Shown here in pieces: positions 22,001 through 33,900 of a stretch of 64,000 bases of DNA. Position 1 is the stretch's first letter. Every line of letters begins with the position of its first letter. The notes beneath the pieces were generated by a model, which had not been told where the DNA came from, did no database searches, and saw nothing but the letters and a program-made list of their open reading frames with translations. Origin of the DNA: Onchidella celtica (Eukaryota > Mollusca > Gastropoda > Systellommatophora > Onchidiidae); assembly GCA_963931925.1 (NCBI GenBank), contig OZ007579.1, forward strand, positions 52,138,757 through 52,202,756, read 5' to 3'. Made by a program: the position numbers and the translations under genes.

Positions 22001-24925
22001 GGCAATTACCCAATGACTAGGACCGTACCTTCCAGACCAAACTGTCGCGTGGGGTCACATATAGTCAGCTTTGTATTTAGATTACTGTCCACTAGTAACA
22101 ACCCAATTCATAATGCCCAAATGGTTAATTAATATTTTAATGTTTATTTTGTGCAGTCACTGCCAGAAGGTACCCGTGTGGTCCGGGTCATGCCAAACAC
22201 ACCCTCGTTGGTGCAGGCAGGTGCTAGTGTGATGGCCACAGGGAGCCACGCCGTGGAGAGTGACACACAAGTGGTCCAGAACCTGCTGAGCACCATGGGT
22301 ATCTGTGAGGAAAGTCCTGAACAGTTGTTGGATGCTGTCACAGGTGTCAGCGGGAGTGGGCCAGCTTATGTAAGTACACATGTACTTCACTGAATCATCC
22401 CTTGTATTTTTTACCATAACTCAGCCAAACTCTGAGATTCAGCTTTCAAGCTGATGCCAAGTCCTACCCCAAGATAAGAATTTTTTATAAAATTGGATCC
22501 ACAAAGCATCCCTAGTAAGCGCTTCTTGTGGCTAGGCGATTGGGACAGTTTTCATAAATAGTTTTGTACTTTTCTCAGGGAAAGCAGTATATTGTGTTTA
22601 TCGCTCAATCAAAATAGATTTCCTCACTCTACAGGTGCAAAGAACTTTGTCCTGAGACCTACTTTGATAACCTTAGATTTGAAAGAAAAGAAAAAGCAAC
22701 ATTAGACCACGCTAAAACTATGTCACGGGGACATGGCTTAGTGGGGTAGGGGGCCGGGTGACATTAGATAAATCAAGATAAGGGATCACTGGGACATATG
22801 TTATCATTCATATCTGTTAGTGTTAGATCTCAGCTGTCTGATGTGACATCAAGTGCAGGCTCAATTGCAAAATGAGCAGATTTTATCTCACCACATATCA
22901 ATTGTGAAATCATTGCATGAAAAGTGATTCAATATCCAGTGCATATTAACATGCGGATTGTGCCGACTAAGACATTTTTGTCTTATCATGTGTCAATTAT
23001 GAAAGTCTGTCAAATTGTGGAAGATACTGCAAACTCTGGAGTATGATTTTTTTTTTTATTTCCATTTTTATATATCCATAATGTCATGCAAAGATTTGAT
23101 CACTGCTATCATGTTGACTTTTGGTGTGGGTCAAATAAGTTCAGTTTTAATCTTCATATGAACTTTTAGCTCAGTCCAAGTAATCTGCACATTGGTAACT
23201 GTTTTGTTTGTTTAATGTCCAGGCCTTTGTTGCTATCGAGTCCCTGGCAGATGGTGGGGTCAAGATGGGACTGCCCCGAGAATTGGCCCAGAAACTTGCT
23301 GCACAAACAATGCTGGTATGTACTTATACCTTGCATATAGAAATACATGAATGTGAAACTTGGAGTTGAAATGCAAACAAAGCCTGAGGTTGAAAATTGT
23401 GAACATTTGAAATACTTAGATTAAAACAGTCTGGATCGGGTGATAGATGACTCCAAACTGCTCTGAAGTCTTGGTTGAACAGTTCCTGTTTACTGAACTT
23501 TTTATGATGAAAATTCAAATTTAAATTTGAAGATAAAAATGCCTTTACAAAATTCAAGCTTACAATGTAATGTAGGATTTATTCAGTCCTACAAGACTCA
23601 TTTCAGGTAGGGCAAACTGTTGAATTCACAATTTTTTTAAAGCAGAATTGGCCTTATACAAAAAGCCGGCTGCTTAGCCTTTGCAGGATGATAACTCAGT
23701 AAATGCTTTGTATACACAGAGATGCCACCCTTTCCTATTTGATCGGAATCATTCCGTTCGGGAATTCGATCACTTGCCAAGTGTTGTTTACATTCTTTTC
23801 ACCGTTCAGCATGGCGGCGATTCCGAAACTAATTGCATAGATCTATCTATTCGCGCTCACAAGTCTTAAGTGTTTGGTTGCGACTGTGATGGAAGGAGGA
23901 ATCAGTTCTAAACTTAGCTAGATTTATATCTCTTCCTCCAAATTTAAGCGTAGCTAGACATGGCCTAAGTCTAGATCCAAGTGATTTGCTTGGCAACGAG
24001 TATGACGGATGCAGGAATGAGACCTAGACTAGCAAGATCTATGTGTAGACGTATTAAGTCTATAGTAATTTATACAGCGGCGATTGTGACGGAAGGAGGA
24101 ATCGATTTTAAATTTGTCTAGACCTAGATTTCTTAAATCCAAGCCATGAACATGGAGAAGGTTGACGTGGCATGGGCACAAATTGCCAACTTAAAAATAA
24201 TGAGATTTGGAATGGAAAAACACTCAACAGCACAGAATAGGCAAAAATTATGTAGGGCATTTGTGCATCTTGGCACTCTTATCTCAACATGTCAAGGCAG
24301 CTCTTATCTACATAAGTGTAGGAAAACACAGCTCCAGAGCAAGATAAGTTTGCTACAGTGCTTTCCTGGAAAGGGTTCTTTTTCAGTTTTGGCCAAGATC
24401 AAGACAAAGAACAGATTATAATAATATATGGTTGAAATAGTGTAAGTTTTAAACATGATTTTCAGCTTAATTCTTTGTGATCAAGACAAAAAAAAACCCA
24501 TGAAAATTTAGGTTTAGAACTAGTACCATTAATTCATATCGTCTTTCGCACCTATTCAGATTTTTTTCACCAGATTCAGATTTTTTGGGGGCCAGATTCA
24601 GATTTTTGTTTTTGTAGGGTGGCATCTCTGTATACATCACAGTTATCAGCCTGCTAGGCTTAGATGAGCTTTATGTATATGGTCCAATGTTTTAGACATA
24701 ATGTGGTAATGACTTTCTTCATTGTTTTCATCCCAGGGTGCTGCTAAGATGGTCCTTGAAACAGGCAAGCATCCAGGTCAGCTAAAAGATGAGGTCTGTT
24801 CTCCATCTGGAACAACAATTGCGGCTATGCATGTGTTAGAGAAAAATGGTTTCCGAGGAACGATAATTGATGCCGTGGAGACTGCCACATTAAAAGCACG
24901 AGAGCTGGGTGCAATGACAAATTGA
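16050..24925 (+). CDS. PYCR: Pyrroline-5-carboxylate reductase (P5CR), six exons
   Basis: Reduces 1-pyrroline-5-carboxylate to L-proline with NAD(P)H, the last step of proline synthesis. Exons: 16050-16191, 20456-20520, 21171-21353, 22157-22369, 23223-23315 and 24737-24925. All junctions are GT-AG and the joined frame is open for 294 codons, the usual family length. The N-terminal Rossmann motif GFLGGGRMA is at residues 29-37. The family blocks VRVMPNTP (139-146) and [11 protein letters not shown] (191-201) follow, then [17 protein letters not shown] and SPSGTT in the C-terminal dimerisation domain. The first 27 residues are a polar, Ser/Thr/Lys-rich extension without a clear mitochondrial presequence, and the C-terminus is short. 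This leans towards the PYCR3-like cytosolic type, but the paralogue is not certain. Intron 1 is 4.3 kb and holds duplicated repeats. Intron 5 carries a complete TIR element (23717-24630). The start was chosen as the first in-frame ATG in the exon. Confidence 0.97.
16499..16720 (+). repeat. Dispersed repeat in PYCR intron 1, copy 1
   Basis: The sequence from CTGAAATAAAATTGAAATGG to the GTGCACA motif recurs, more diverged, at 17030-17225. Shared blocks include ACTTTCTGTACAT, TTCCATGTGAG, ATAATTTTA and CCTGTCT. The segment between and around them (16730-16960) also resembles 53270-53465. Confidence 0.65.
17030..17225 (+). repeat. Dispersed repeat in PYCR intron 1, copy 2
   Basis: Diverged second copy of 16499-16720, in the same orientation and about 530 bp away, sharing CTGAAATAA, ACTTTCTGTACAT and TTTCCATGTGAGTATTG. 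Confidence 0.65.
17278..17350 (+). repeat. Dispersed repeat shared with 30137-30225
   Basis: The order CTGGTnnTAGGCC, AGGTCAGA-like, CAAACTGCT and AAGTATTTTTGTAA-like blocks is found here and again at 30137-30225. It is an unclassified interspersed repeat in PYCR intron 1. Confidence 0.5.
18404..18480 (+). repeat. (TAA)n microsatellite with attached repeat tail
   Basis: A TAA run is followed by CATTTCTTTGGCGCTT and GCAAGCTCTAAGCAAG. This combination (ATA-rich microsatellite, a CATTTnTnTGGCGC box, CTCTAAGC) looks like the 3' tail of an interspersed element common in aquatic invertebrates. Class uncertain. Confidence 0.4.
23717..24630. mobile_element. DNA transposon, non-autonomous, in PYCR intron 5
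   Basis: Perfect 15-bp terminal inverted repeats (CAGAGATGCCACCCT ... AGGGTGGCATCTCTG) bound a 914-bp element, flanked by an identical 6-bp target duplication TATACA at 23711-23716 and 24631-24636. The interior contains a diverged internal repeat (GTGATGGAAGGAGGAATC near 23886 and GTGACGGAAGGAGGAATC near 24085) and no transposase-like ORF. CAG...CTG ends suggest hAT. A 6-bp duplication is shorter than the usual 8 bp but is known for some hAT groups. Confidence 0.85.
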
Positions 24926-26810
24926 GAGAGAAGACTTGACTGAGATGAATGAAAGAAGGGAGACGAGAATGAATGAATGAATGCCTCTGTACATAGAAAA
25001 AATGATCTCGCGTGATACAGGAGGCTCGCGCTTCCTTTATAGGTTGAGGGGCTGTATCCACATCCAGTAGGGGTGGTGGGGAGGGGAGAGGGGGCAGTTT
25101 TGGAGTATGGGCTGTTAGTATATAAGTATTAGGTGGTTGGAGGTGATTCATGGACAATCACTCTGTATTTCTTGCCATGTTACTGAAATTTGAGGGTTAA
25201 TTAAATGTGTTAAAAGACTCATCCAGCACAATAGATGGTTATTAAGCCTGATTGTCATGGATATAAGATATACGTTTTGAAACTGTCATAATATATTATC
25301 ATGGACATTTTGTTATACAAATTTTATGTGTAATAACTGACGTAATATAATGGAAACACACATCATTTGCTTGGAGTAATTTAGCTCTTATTAAGTGCAG
25401 TTTTGTGTAGAAGTAGGACTAGTAGAAGAGTTGAAAAAAAGGTGATTTGTTAAGTATTAAAACTGAATCTCATATTATGTCTCCAGGTGTATCGATTCAA
25501 CAAACACTAAATACTTGTATGCTAAATTTGGCATGGATAAAATGTGTGACCTGGCAGCTTTACCATGGAACAACACCAACATGTGCTGCATGTATTTTAT
25601 TATATTGTGCATACTACATGTGTACCCTTATTGTATGGGGGTTTAGCCCACAGATACAGTGTACACAGCTAAAGTTTTACATCAGCATGCCCAGATAACA
25701 AGCTGTCAATAATTCTAGAACAGGGCATAAATTTTATGTTGAGGATTGTGGGCACACACATGCCTGTTTGTCTCTTTGCAATGGAGATAAAATAACAATC
25801 ATTCACTCTCTGTGGGTACCAGTTAAAAGTGAGACATAAGTTATCAATTCCTGTGAGCTTTTTTATGCAAGTATCATCATAATTTCTCATTTATATCACC
25901 ATTGAAAACTTTCCATGACAAGGGTAATGTGCACTTGTTGTGTGGATACCCGATACCCGCTTGATTTATTCTGGCAGGTTCTAGTAACACTAACAGACAT
26001 GTCAGTTTGCGATATTCTTTTGTTGTATTCAAACACCAGAAATGAATAGATACTTCAAGGGACCCACTTTTGTAGTGTCATAAAACTTGAGACCCTATAG
26101 TTTTGTGTTGTTTTTGTTGCTTGTTTGTTGTTGTTGTTGTTGTTGTTTTTTCAGAAAAAAAATTGGGAATTATTTCGTAAATGTATGACCAGCATTTGTG
26201 TTTTGTATTTTTATGAGCAATCTCTTGGTTTCTGTGAAACACAAATTTAATTGAAGAGTGAATCTCTCTCTCTCTGTATCCAAATGGTTCTTCAGTGTAT
26301 CACTGAGAGTTCAAGTGGTAACTGAACTGCTGTTCTGGGAATGTGCAGTGTAGTTCCATTTTAAAGCATTAAATTACTAAAGCAAGTAAATGTACCTATA
26401 GAGATATAATTTCTGGTGCTTGAACATCATCATTAAAATTTCTCTTCCAGTGGTGGAAGTGTGATGAGTGATTTATTTAATGTTGCTGTTGTTGTTGTTT
26501 TTTTCACTCAGTGTGAAATTGTCAATAGATAATATGTCAATGAACAAATGCATTATTGTAAATGTATGTATGTATATAAATTGGTGTACATTTACGTAAG
26601 AGAGATTGAGGTTTTTGTATGGAAAATGGGGGGGGGGATGAAAGGTTGGGTGGCAAAAATGGAGAAAAGAGTGAAGGGTGGCTGAAGAAAGGTATGTTTC
26701 GAGATTTGTGAGAAATTGAAGTTTGGCAGCGTATGAACAAATTTTGTGTTCAGTCATTTCATTGCAGTAATTTTTATGATTTTGGAGAATAAAACTGATG
26801 TATTTGCCAG
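24926..26810 (+). other. PYCR 3' UTR (putative)
   Basis: Non-coding sequence from the PYCR stop to the first well-placed AATAAA at 26788-26793. It contains TTG, CT and G-run microsatellites. The exact cleavage point is not visible. Confidence 0.5.
26788..26793 (+). terminator. PYCR: Candidate PYCR polyadenylation signal AATAAA
   Basis: Canonical hexamer about 1.86 kb after the stop codon, followed by a TG/T-rich stretch (GATGTATTTGCCAG, TCTTTCAGTC). A further AATAAA lies near 27148, so alternative ends are possible. Confidence 0.45.
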
Positions 26811-29800
26811 TCTTTCAGTCAGCTCTCTATGTTTGTTTATCAAAGTTTTCTGCCTGAGAATGTTTGCTCTTGTCACTTCGATTTGAAATGCCAGCACTCC
26901 AGTGAACTGAAACATTCGCTCTGATTTCTTTTTTCTTTAAAAATTTCAACATAATAGTGAAGTTTTCCCATACTTTGTTGTGAACTTGAAATTTTGCACA
27001 CAAAAAATTTGTAAAACATGTTTTGTCAGTGCCACATTTCAACTCCATACATGAACTAAGAGCTTCGCCTTTTTTGGCATCCCAGCAATTTTTTATACAT
27101 TAAAATTTCTTCAGACTTGTCTGTAAATGAGTGGTAACTTAATACATGAATAAATACCTATGATTTGCAATCATAATGAATGTGTAAGCTTCAACCCACT
27201 CCCTCACAATCAGATTTTAGACTGCCTGCACTGGTCTGACTTTGTGATTTTCTTTCTGTCCACCTCCCCCTGTCACTATCATTAGTATTAATGTGTCATT
27301 TTAGTTTTTCACAAACACAGCCCCATTTACGAGTAGTTCTACTCGTAGTGCGTCTGTTTTTGTCAACCCTAAAAAGCCATTGCTTCATCAAGTCAATGGT
27401 CGAGAACAGAGAGGCTATATGACATCATCTTCAAAGAAAACAAATGTGAAAATCTGAGAGTGAGACACGAGAGTGAATGTGGATATTTTCTTGTGTCCGA
27501 TATAATAATGAATAAGTCAGTGAAAATCTGATAAAATTGCGTGTATTGTTATTCTCAAAACAAAAATTGTTATACCATGCTGACACCACGCATTTCTAAC
27601 AGAAAAAGAAAAAAAAGATACACTGTATTTTACCATCAGTGCCGATTTAATTTTATTGCTTTCACATGTTAGAAAGATCTGCTTTCGTGAAATTTCCTTT
27701 CCTAAATTCTTGGACTGCAGTGGGAATAAAATCTGGCCTTTCTAATCCGTTGGATACATGAAACCTTGCCGCGTTGGTTTACTTAGGATGGCATAATAAG
27801 TACATCGTCGACATTATTTTGTCTTTGAACACAGACGTGTGGCTCGTCCACAACTTTAGAAATGAATGCAAGGAGAAATAAAACAAACAGGTACAAACAG
27901 ATGAATCGAGATCATGTGATTCATTCAGGTGAACTTTTACGTCTGCCTTTATTTTTTCATTTTAAGGCCCGGGTCATTGTATACAGAGACGCGTGTACCA
28001 TGGTCAGAGTTATACAGGTGCATTCTTGCGCATGTAATGTAAAACATAAGAAAGTTATATCAAATAAGCAGAACGTTCGGCGGCTTTTCGTTTTTGTTGT
28101 TTTTTAAGTGAGAGCATAGCCTCCAAACCACCAAATGGTAGGTACCAGCTGCAGCACTAAATGGCCAGTTTTTCCTGCAGTTCGTCTAAAATTAGAAGGC
28201 CTACTCGGTAGGCTTACCCTTCTTTTTTTCTCTTTCGCCATTCTTGCTCTCGGGCGATGACAAGGTCAGTGGTTTGCACTATATACTGAAACCAGCGGTG
28301 AATGTACTAATATTATGTATTAATTGCCTGACCCAGATAGCTGTGTCAGGACGTGAGTGTAGCATAACATGACGTACCGGTACAGAACTAGTCAGGGCAC
28401 GGCTTGTGTTTCCCCTACCCTTCTCTTCTCCCACCCAGGCAATGTTACCCCATACTATGTAGTAATAAACACTGCTTTCCCTCGGGAAGAAAAACGGACA
28501 AGTAGGACTATGCATGTTCTTATTCTCAGTTGATTGGCAGTTTGCGGCCTGGGGTAACTTTTGAGATAAAGACCGTGACACAGGTCAAACGAGTAACTGG
28601 TACAGTACGAGAATTTATACAAAACCAGCCATTTTCTACCTCGTACGCTGAAAACTGTTGAAGGAGAATGACCACTGGGTCAAAACAACAACTATGTATA
28701 CATGAGGTCCTCTTTTTGAGGAGATCGCGAGGAACTAATTTTTGAAATAATTGTTATTTTGGGGGCTGAAAAAGGTTGAGTTGACCAAAAAGGCAAGTCG
28801 GCAGCATGACTGTTACTGCCAGGAAAAAGACAATGCTATTTTAATAATTAATATTATTATGCTCGCAGATACAAGGCAAGAAAGTTAGAAATCCTATGCC
28901 CTACAATGGTGCTGTATTATCACTTTCATCCACATCCTACTTTTTCACAAGTGTCATCGTCTTCACTGGCGACATTAGATAATCACTATCTTATCATTAA
29001 TTACATCATTACACTCAAAGTAGCAGTTTTACGTCCCAACTGGTTCAAATAATGCTAAGAATAGCAAAATCGGCATAAACAGTGTAAGAAATTAGATCTG
29101 TGTGACCAACTCTTGTTGACCCATCTTTAGTTCATCAATGATAAATCACAAACTCACAATGTTAAGTTGTTGACCGGTCGCCCACCGAGTTGCCTTGCCT
29201 AAGTCCAATAGTCTGATTCTGAACCAAAAAGTGACCGCCATTCACTCATCAAAGATCGTTTTCCTGCGCGATTACTTAATGGTCAAGCAAGGCTACCAGT
29301 GAAATCAGCATTGACCCATACATTTTGAAGGTCACTGCAAGTTCATAAGGATGGACTCAAAGGGTGGTCTGTTTGTCCTCAGTTCTGGGTTCGGGCGCAA
29401 TGGAAATCCACCATTGAGATGGTTGGCCGAAGTGATAGGACATCTCGGTCACCGTTGTTGTGTGACCTTCAAATGTTTATCGGAGGAAGATTCTCATAAT
29501 TTTTGGCTTACCGAGTAAAGTAGCGATAGGTCTGCCGTTATTGTTCATTGTGAGTTATGCATGAAGTAACAAGAAAAGAAAAGTTTTCATGGATCTCTTA
29601 ATCAACTAAAAATAATACGGAAATGTATGTAATATGTTGCTTGTGTAAAAAAAAAAAAATAGTATAATAATCCAAAGTCAACTCCTGGCAAGTTTTCAAA
29701 CAAATTTTACGGCCAACTTTTTTTGTTGTTGGTAAGAAAGTGATGTATCACGGCCCACAATCGCAATTGTTGCCTCCGAAACATTTTTGATAGGATAGGT

Positions 29801-30662
29801 GTCTTAATAATAATTCACATACATGGCATTTTTACTTCGGCATTGACTTTCACAACCCTAGAAAACGACCAGGGTGTGATCCTTGGTGTGTCTTACAGAG
29901 AATACAGACACTCTAAAAGACAAGCCAACAGAGGCACTCAGGTTTCTGCAGTTTTGGACCTCATCTGTTAAAACACGGGCATGGGAGATAAATTTTTTGT
30001 CTAAGGCTCGATGGCTGTAGGAAAAGTCCGTGGGAATATTAAGAGTTTTGTTGTGACAAGTTGAGTGTAGATTCATCAATGAGATGTGATGCCGGCCGGT
30101 GTACGGTGAAAGAAAGAAGCAGTAACTAATGAAGAACAGGCCGGTATGAAACTGGTCTAGGCCCAGGTCAGATGGAAACTGGAGGCCGCCATTCCAAACT
30201 GCTCGTTTTAAGTATTTTTGTAAGTACGGTATATTGCTTAATATCTAGGGGTAGACCAAATAGTACACGACATGCTGTACATGTACTTACACTACTTACA
30301 ATTAACCAAACAAAGGGTCTTCATCCCCCCCTCCCCCGCTTTGCCTCTCAAGGGGGAGTGCAGACCCCCCCCCCCCCAAATCATGGGGCCCTCAGAAGCC
30401 AGCCAGACCTGGAGCCAACTGTCTAAAAATGCCTCCTCTCGACACAGATGAAAACACTGCAGCAGTCAGGGACTGTGTCCATCATGGCAGAGACAGCACT
30501 TAGCCACTGATAAGACACACAATAGATGACATCAGCTCAAACTCCCACCACAGCTCCGTGCACCGTCATTCAACATGCGGAACACCAAATAACCCCCCCC
30601 CCTCACACACACACACACACACATACACACACAATGAATTCGATTGTTCATATACCGGTATC
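26811..30662. other. Intergenic stretch, no gene seen
   Basis: Only short chance ORFs are present. It contains a repeat shared with PYCR intron 1 (30137-30225), a C-run near 30366 and a CA microsatellite near 30605. Nothing else stands out on either strand. Confidence 0.5.
30137..30225 (+). repeat. Dispersed repeat shared with 17278-17350
   Basis: Second copy of the repeat in PYCR intron 1: CTGGTCTAGGCCCAGGTCAG, then CAAACTGCTCG and AAGTATTTTTGTAAG in the same order. Confidence 0.5.
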
Positions 30663-30910
30663 GATGGTGTCGGGCGCAAACTAGCCAAGTCAAGATAAAC
30701 ACTACAGGAGAAACAAAGAGTTGCGGATAACACAAAAGAGAAATGTACTTAGCTGGTTTGATCACATGTCCATTTTGAATGTTTCTATTGAACTATGGTA
30801 AGAGCTATTTTTACAGATGATGCGGGGTTCCAATCTTCATAAATTGGAACTAGATCTATAAAAAGAAATATGAAATTTTCGGACTTGGCTGGTTTGCGCC
30901 CGACACCATC
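30663..30910. mobile_element. MITE, copy 1 of a two-copy family
   Basis: Near-perfect inverted ends of about 29 bp: it opens GATGGTGTCGGGCGCAAACT and closes with GTTTGCGCCCGACACCATC. The 248-bp element has no coding capacity. The copy at 60369-60620 is the same family in opposite orientation, sharing TACAGGAGAAACAAA, TTTGATCA, CTTCATAAATTGG and ATATGAAATTTT internally. A target duplication was not obvious. Confidence 0.85.
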
Positions 30911-33900
30911 GAAATGAGTCAGTGAATGAAGCATTGAGCTGAGTGGAGGAGGTGGCATTTTTATTGAATGGATTGGTGAAGAACGGCCTGAGATATCAGT
31001 CCCCACTGGCAACTCTTCCAGTTCCATCAATTACAAACGGAAACCCCGCCCCGTACCTAGGGGCAGTCTCAGTTCTCCTGAATCACAAACGCTTTGGACT
31101 GGATGACAGGAACCAGAACCCCAGCATACCAGACATCCCCAGAAGTGCTCCTCTCCCCGCTCCAAAATCCACTCAAGGCTTCTCCTACCTATGGTCCCAG
31201 TGGTCAGCTGGTTCCATACTTGTCGGGTTCGACCAGCCTTGTCGCACATCCCCCCTCCCCTACTGTACCCCGCCTCAATCATTCAAGGGGTGGGTGGGGG
31301 TGGGGGGGGGGGCAGCTCAGTGTGAAGGAAAAACAACTGTAGGGTATAATAATATCTTTGTATGACAATACCAATGGAATTGGAAGATGGCTGTCATGAT
31401 CACATTAGGATCATAAATGCCGTGCTAGGTCACGACGTCAGTGAGTTAATTTTTACGATCTTGTTGATTATAACCAGCGTAATTTGTCCTTGAGCTGTTC
31501 TCGTGAACAGTTTGTTTTGAAATACCTTTTTTCTGATGGATGGAGAGAAGGAGGGGCGAGACAGAATAAATGTATAGCTAGGAATGACAGAGCAGTTCTC
31601 GACCCCGTGATTTTGATTAACATAGATAAGGGGCGAGTAAAGGTAGTTTATTTAGACGCTTAGTTGGCGTTCGGAAATTCGTGCATAAGAGTAGAAAGCA
31701 CGGGGTTTGAAGATTTTAGTAGTTAATGTTTCGCATTTTAAATTGTCTAGGTAAAATTGACCTTGATTTTGGCGCAAGGCCATGACAAGCATAAATTAGT
31801 ATTGCATCCTGAGCTCCCAGCGGCTGCACCAATCAAATGTATGAATCTGGACGGAAGGTCGAGACATAGCTTTAGTATTTAAACCCGTGCAGAGCTTAGA
31901 TAGAGGCCACATGTAGACAATCCGTTTACGAGGTGGACGGCGATAGTCCTCAGCCAGATGAGAGACATAGAGACGCAGTTGAGCAGTCCATATTGTGAGG
32001 AGCGTTATGATTTAAAGCTCCAGAGCCTAAGCTACTTGGTTTGATATGAACCCACAGCGTTTACATCCAGCGCTCTCACTCCCAGTGAGGGCCTAATGGT
32101 GAGAGTTCATACTAATTTGTAATGATGAAAGTGAACCGTTCTACTTACTTTTGAAGACAGTTTCAGAGCTACCGCCAGACAACGCATGGTTGTACAAGCA
32201 TTCTCCATGGCGTGTCTAGAGGAAATGTCCATATCATAACATGTCTCATTGAATTAATAGAATTTAAACTGTTATATCCGTCGCCACGTGCGCGGATTCT
32301 ATTTGGCATATAACTCATATGACCTGCAAGTAGTTAGAGTGAATAAGTTAGTCTTTATAGAAAGCTGTAGTTTCATTAGTTAGATTCAGTTGCCTTTGAA
32401 TTGATATTTATATTTATAATTATATTTGTTACATTAATTCCTGTAATTAAACTGCCCTACAGTTCTGCTAAAAATCAAAGCAATTGATTTATTTAGTTTT
32501 TAGAGTGCAAGTATTTTTGTGTGTTCGTCGATTGTGGGAGCGGACCTCGAAAGAGTGTCAGTCGAATTCTCCCCATCTAACCCACATCGCGACAATGGCG
32601 GTTTACAAAAAGCGAGACGTCTGAGTTACAGGTTTGTCTTTTACATGGGTTTTTGTGAGATTTCCGAGTGCTCGTCTCACTTGCCGAAATCTGTGAATGG
32701 TGGAACTCTCTCCAACGGGTCTATCTATGTACATGGTAGTTCGATATTAGTGTCGACCCCTTAATAAACGTAAATGTATTTCTATCGCATTCACTTGAAG
32801 ATCTTTTTTAAATCTTGTTTTAATTCGTTTGCCCTCCGTCCACGAATGAAGTAATGAATGTCCACCTGTCTAGCTGAATCCGCTTATATCTAGGATGACA
32901 TCTCAGTATAAATTTTGATCAGGAGACCAAGAGTGCAGATTAAGTGGCAAAGAACAGGTCAGTGTCGCAACTGTGTTACGCAGCTGCTAGGTCACTATCG
33001 ATATCTTGGGATTGGAATATGAATGACCCAATTTTGAACTTCATTCAAGCCAGCACGTGAAGGATGCATGGGCTAATGTGATAACGGAATAAGCGACCCG
33101 CAAAATAAGGTTACGGTGCATTTGATTTAAATCTGGATATCTGCCCATTGACCGCCAGGCTGCAGCCGAACTCGACCGAGTACATGACGTCATCCTTTCA
33201 TCCTCGCACTTCACCTTGCATTTCCCTTCGTTAAACAGCTGATCAGTAATCAAAATGGTAATAATGCAGGCTTGCACTTGTTCGCAGTGATCTTCGAGTT
33301 TAGGTCATTCAGGAGATGTACCGTACCAGAGAGTTTGTATGTATGTATAGAGAGGTTTCACTATCGGTCGATTTGGCACTGCGAGACACGGGAGGAGCCG
33401 CGAAACCACTGTTAGCATGGAGCGGAAAATAGGTCGCTGTGGTAAACAATATCCGTTTGTACATTTCCACGGGGCGTAAGAGCTTACAAACGGCTCTAAA
33501 TAGTTTCAATCAGCCCAAATTAATGAACAAGCCACAATAAACAGGTATGCCTACTATCTTTAGAGAAGGCGGTCTCTTTCAATTCTTGTTTACCGCAGCG
33601 ACCTAGTTTCGCGTTTTGGCGGAAGTGAGATCTCTCTATAAATAGGCCTACATACTCTAAGAATACACATTTTTCCTTGATTTCTATGGCTGTGTGTGTG
33701 TGTGTATGTGTGTTGTTGTTTTAAATTAAAGCTCCCGCGGGAATAAAAAAAAAAAAGATCTACCTAAATAAATTATGTCCGTTCTTTCTTGAGATAACTC
33801 CGCCCCTTGGTAAAATCCGTCTGTCCGAATTTGGCCCGGCCTTATAAACCATTATTTTTTGTCTCAACTAAAAAATATTTTCTCATTTAAATTGCAAGAA

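Noticed and set aside
32519..32764. 81-codon open frame (+)
   Set aside because: It lies in the LTR-like segment, with no recognisable gag or other domain and no start context.
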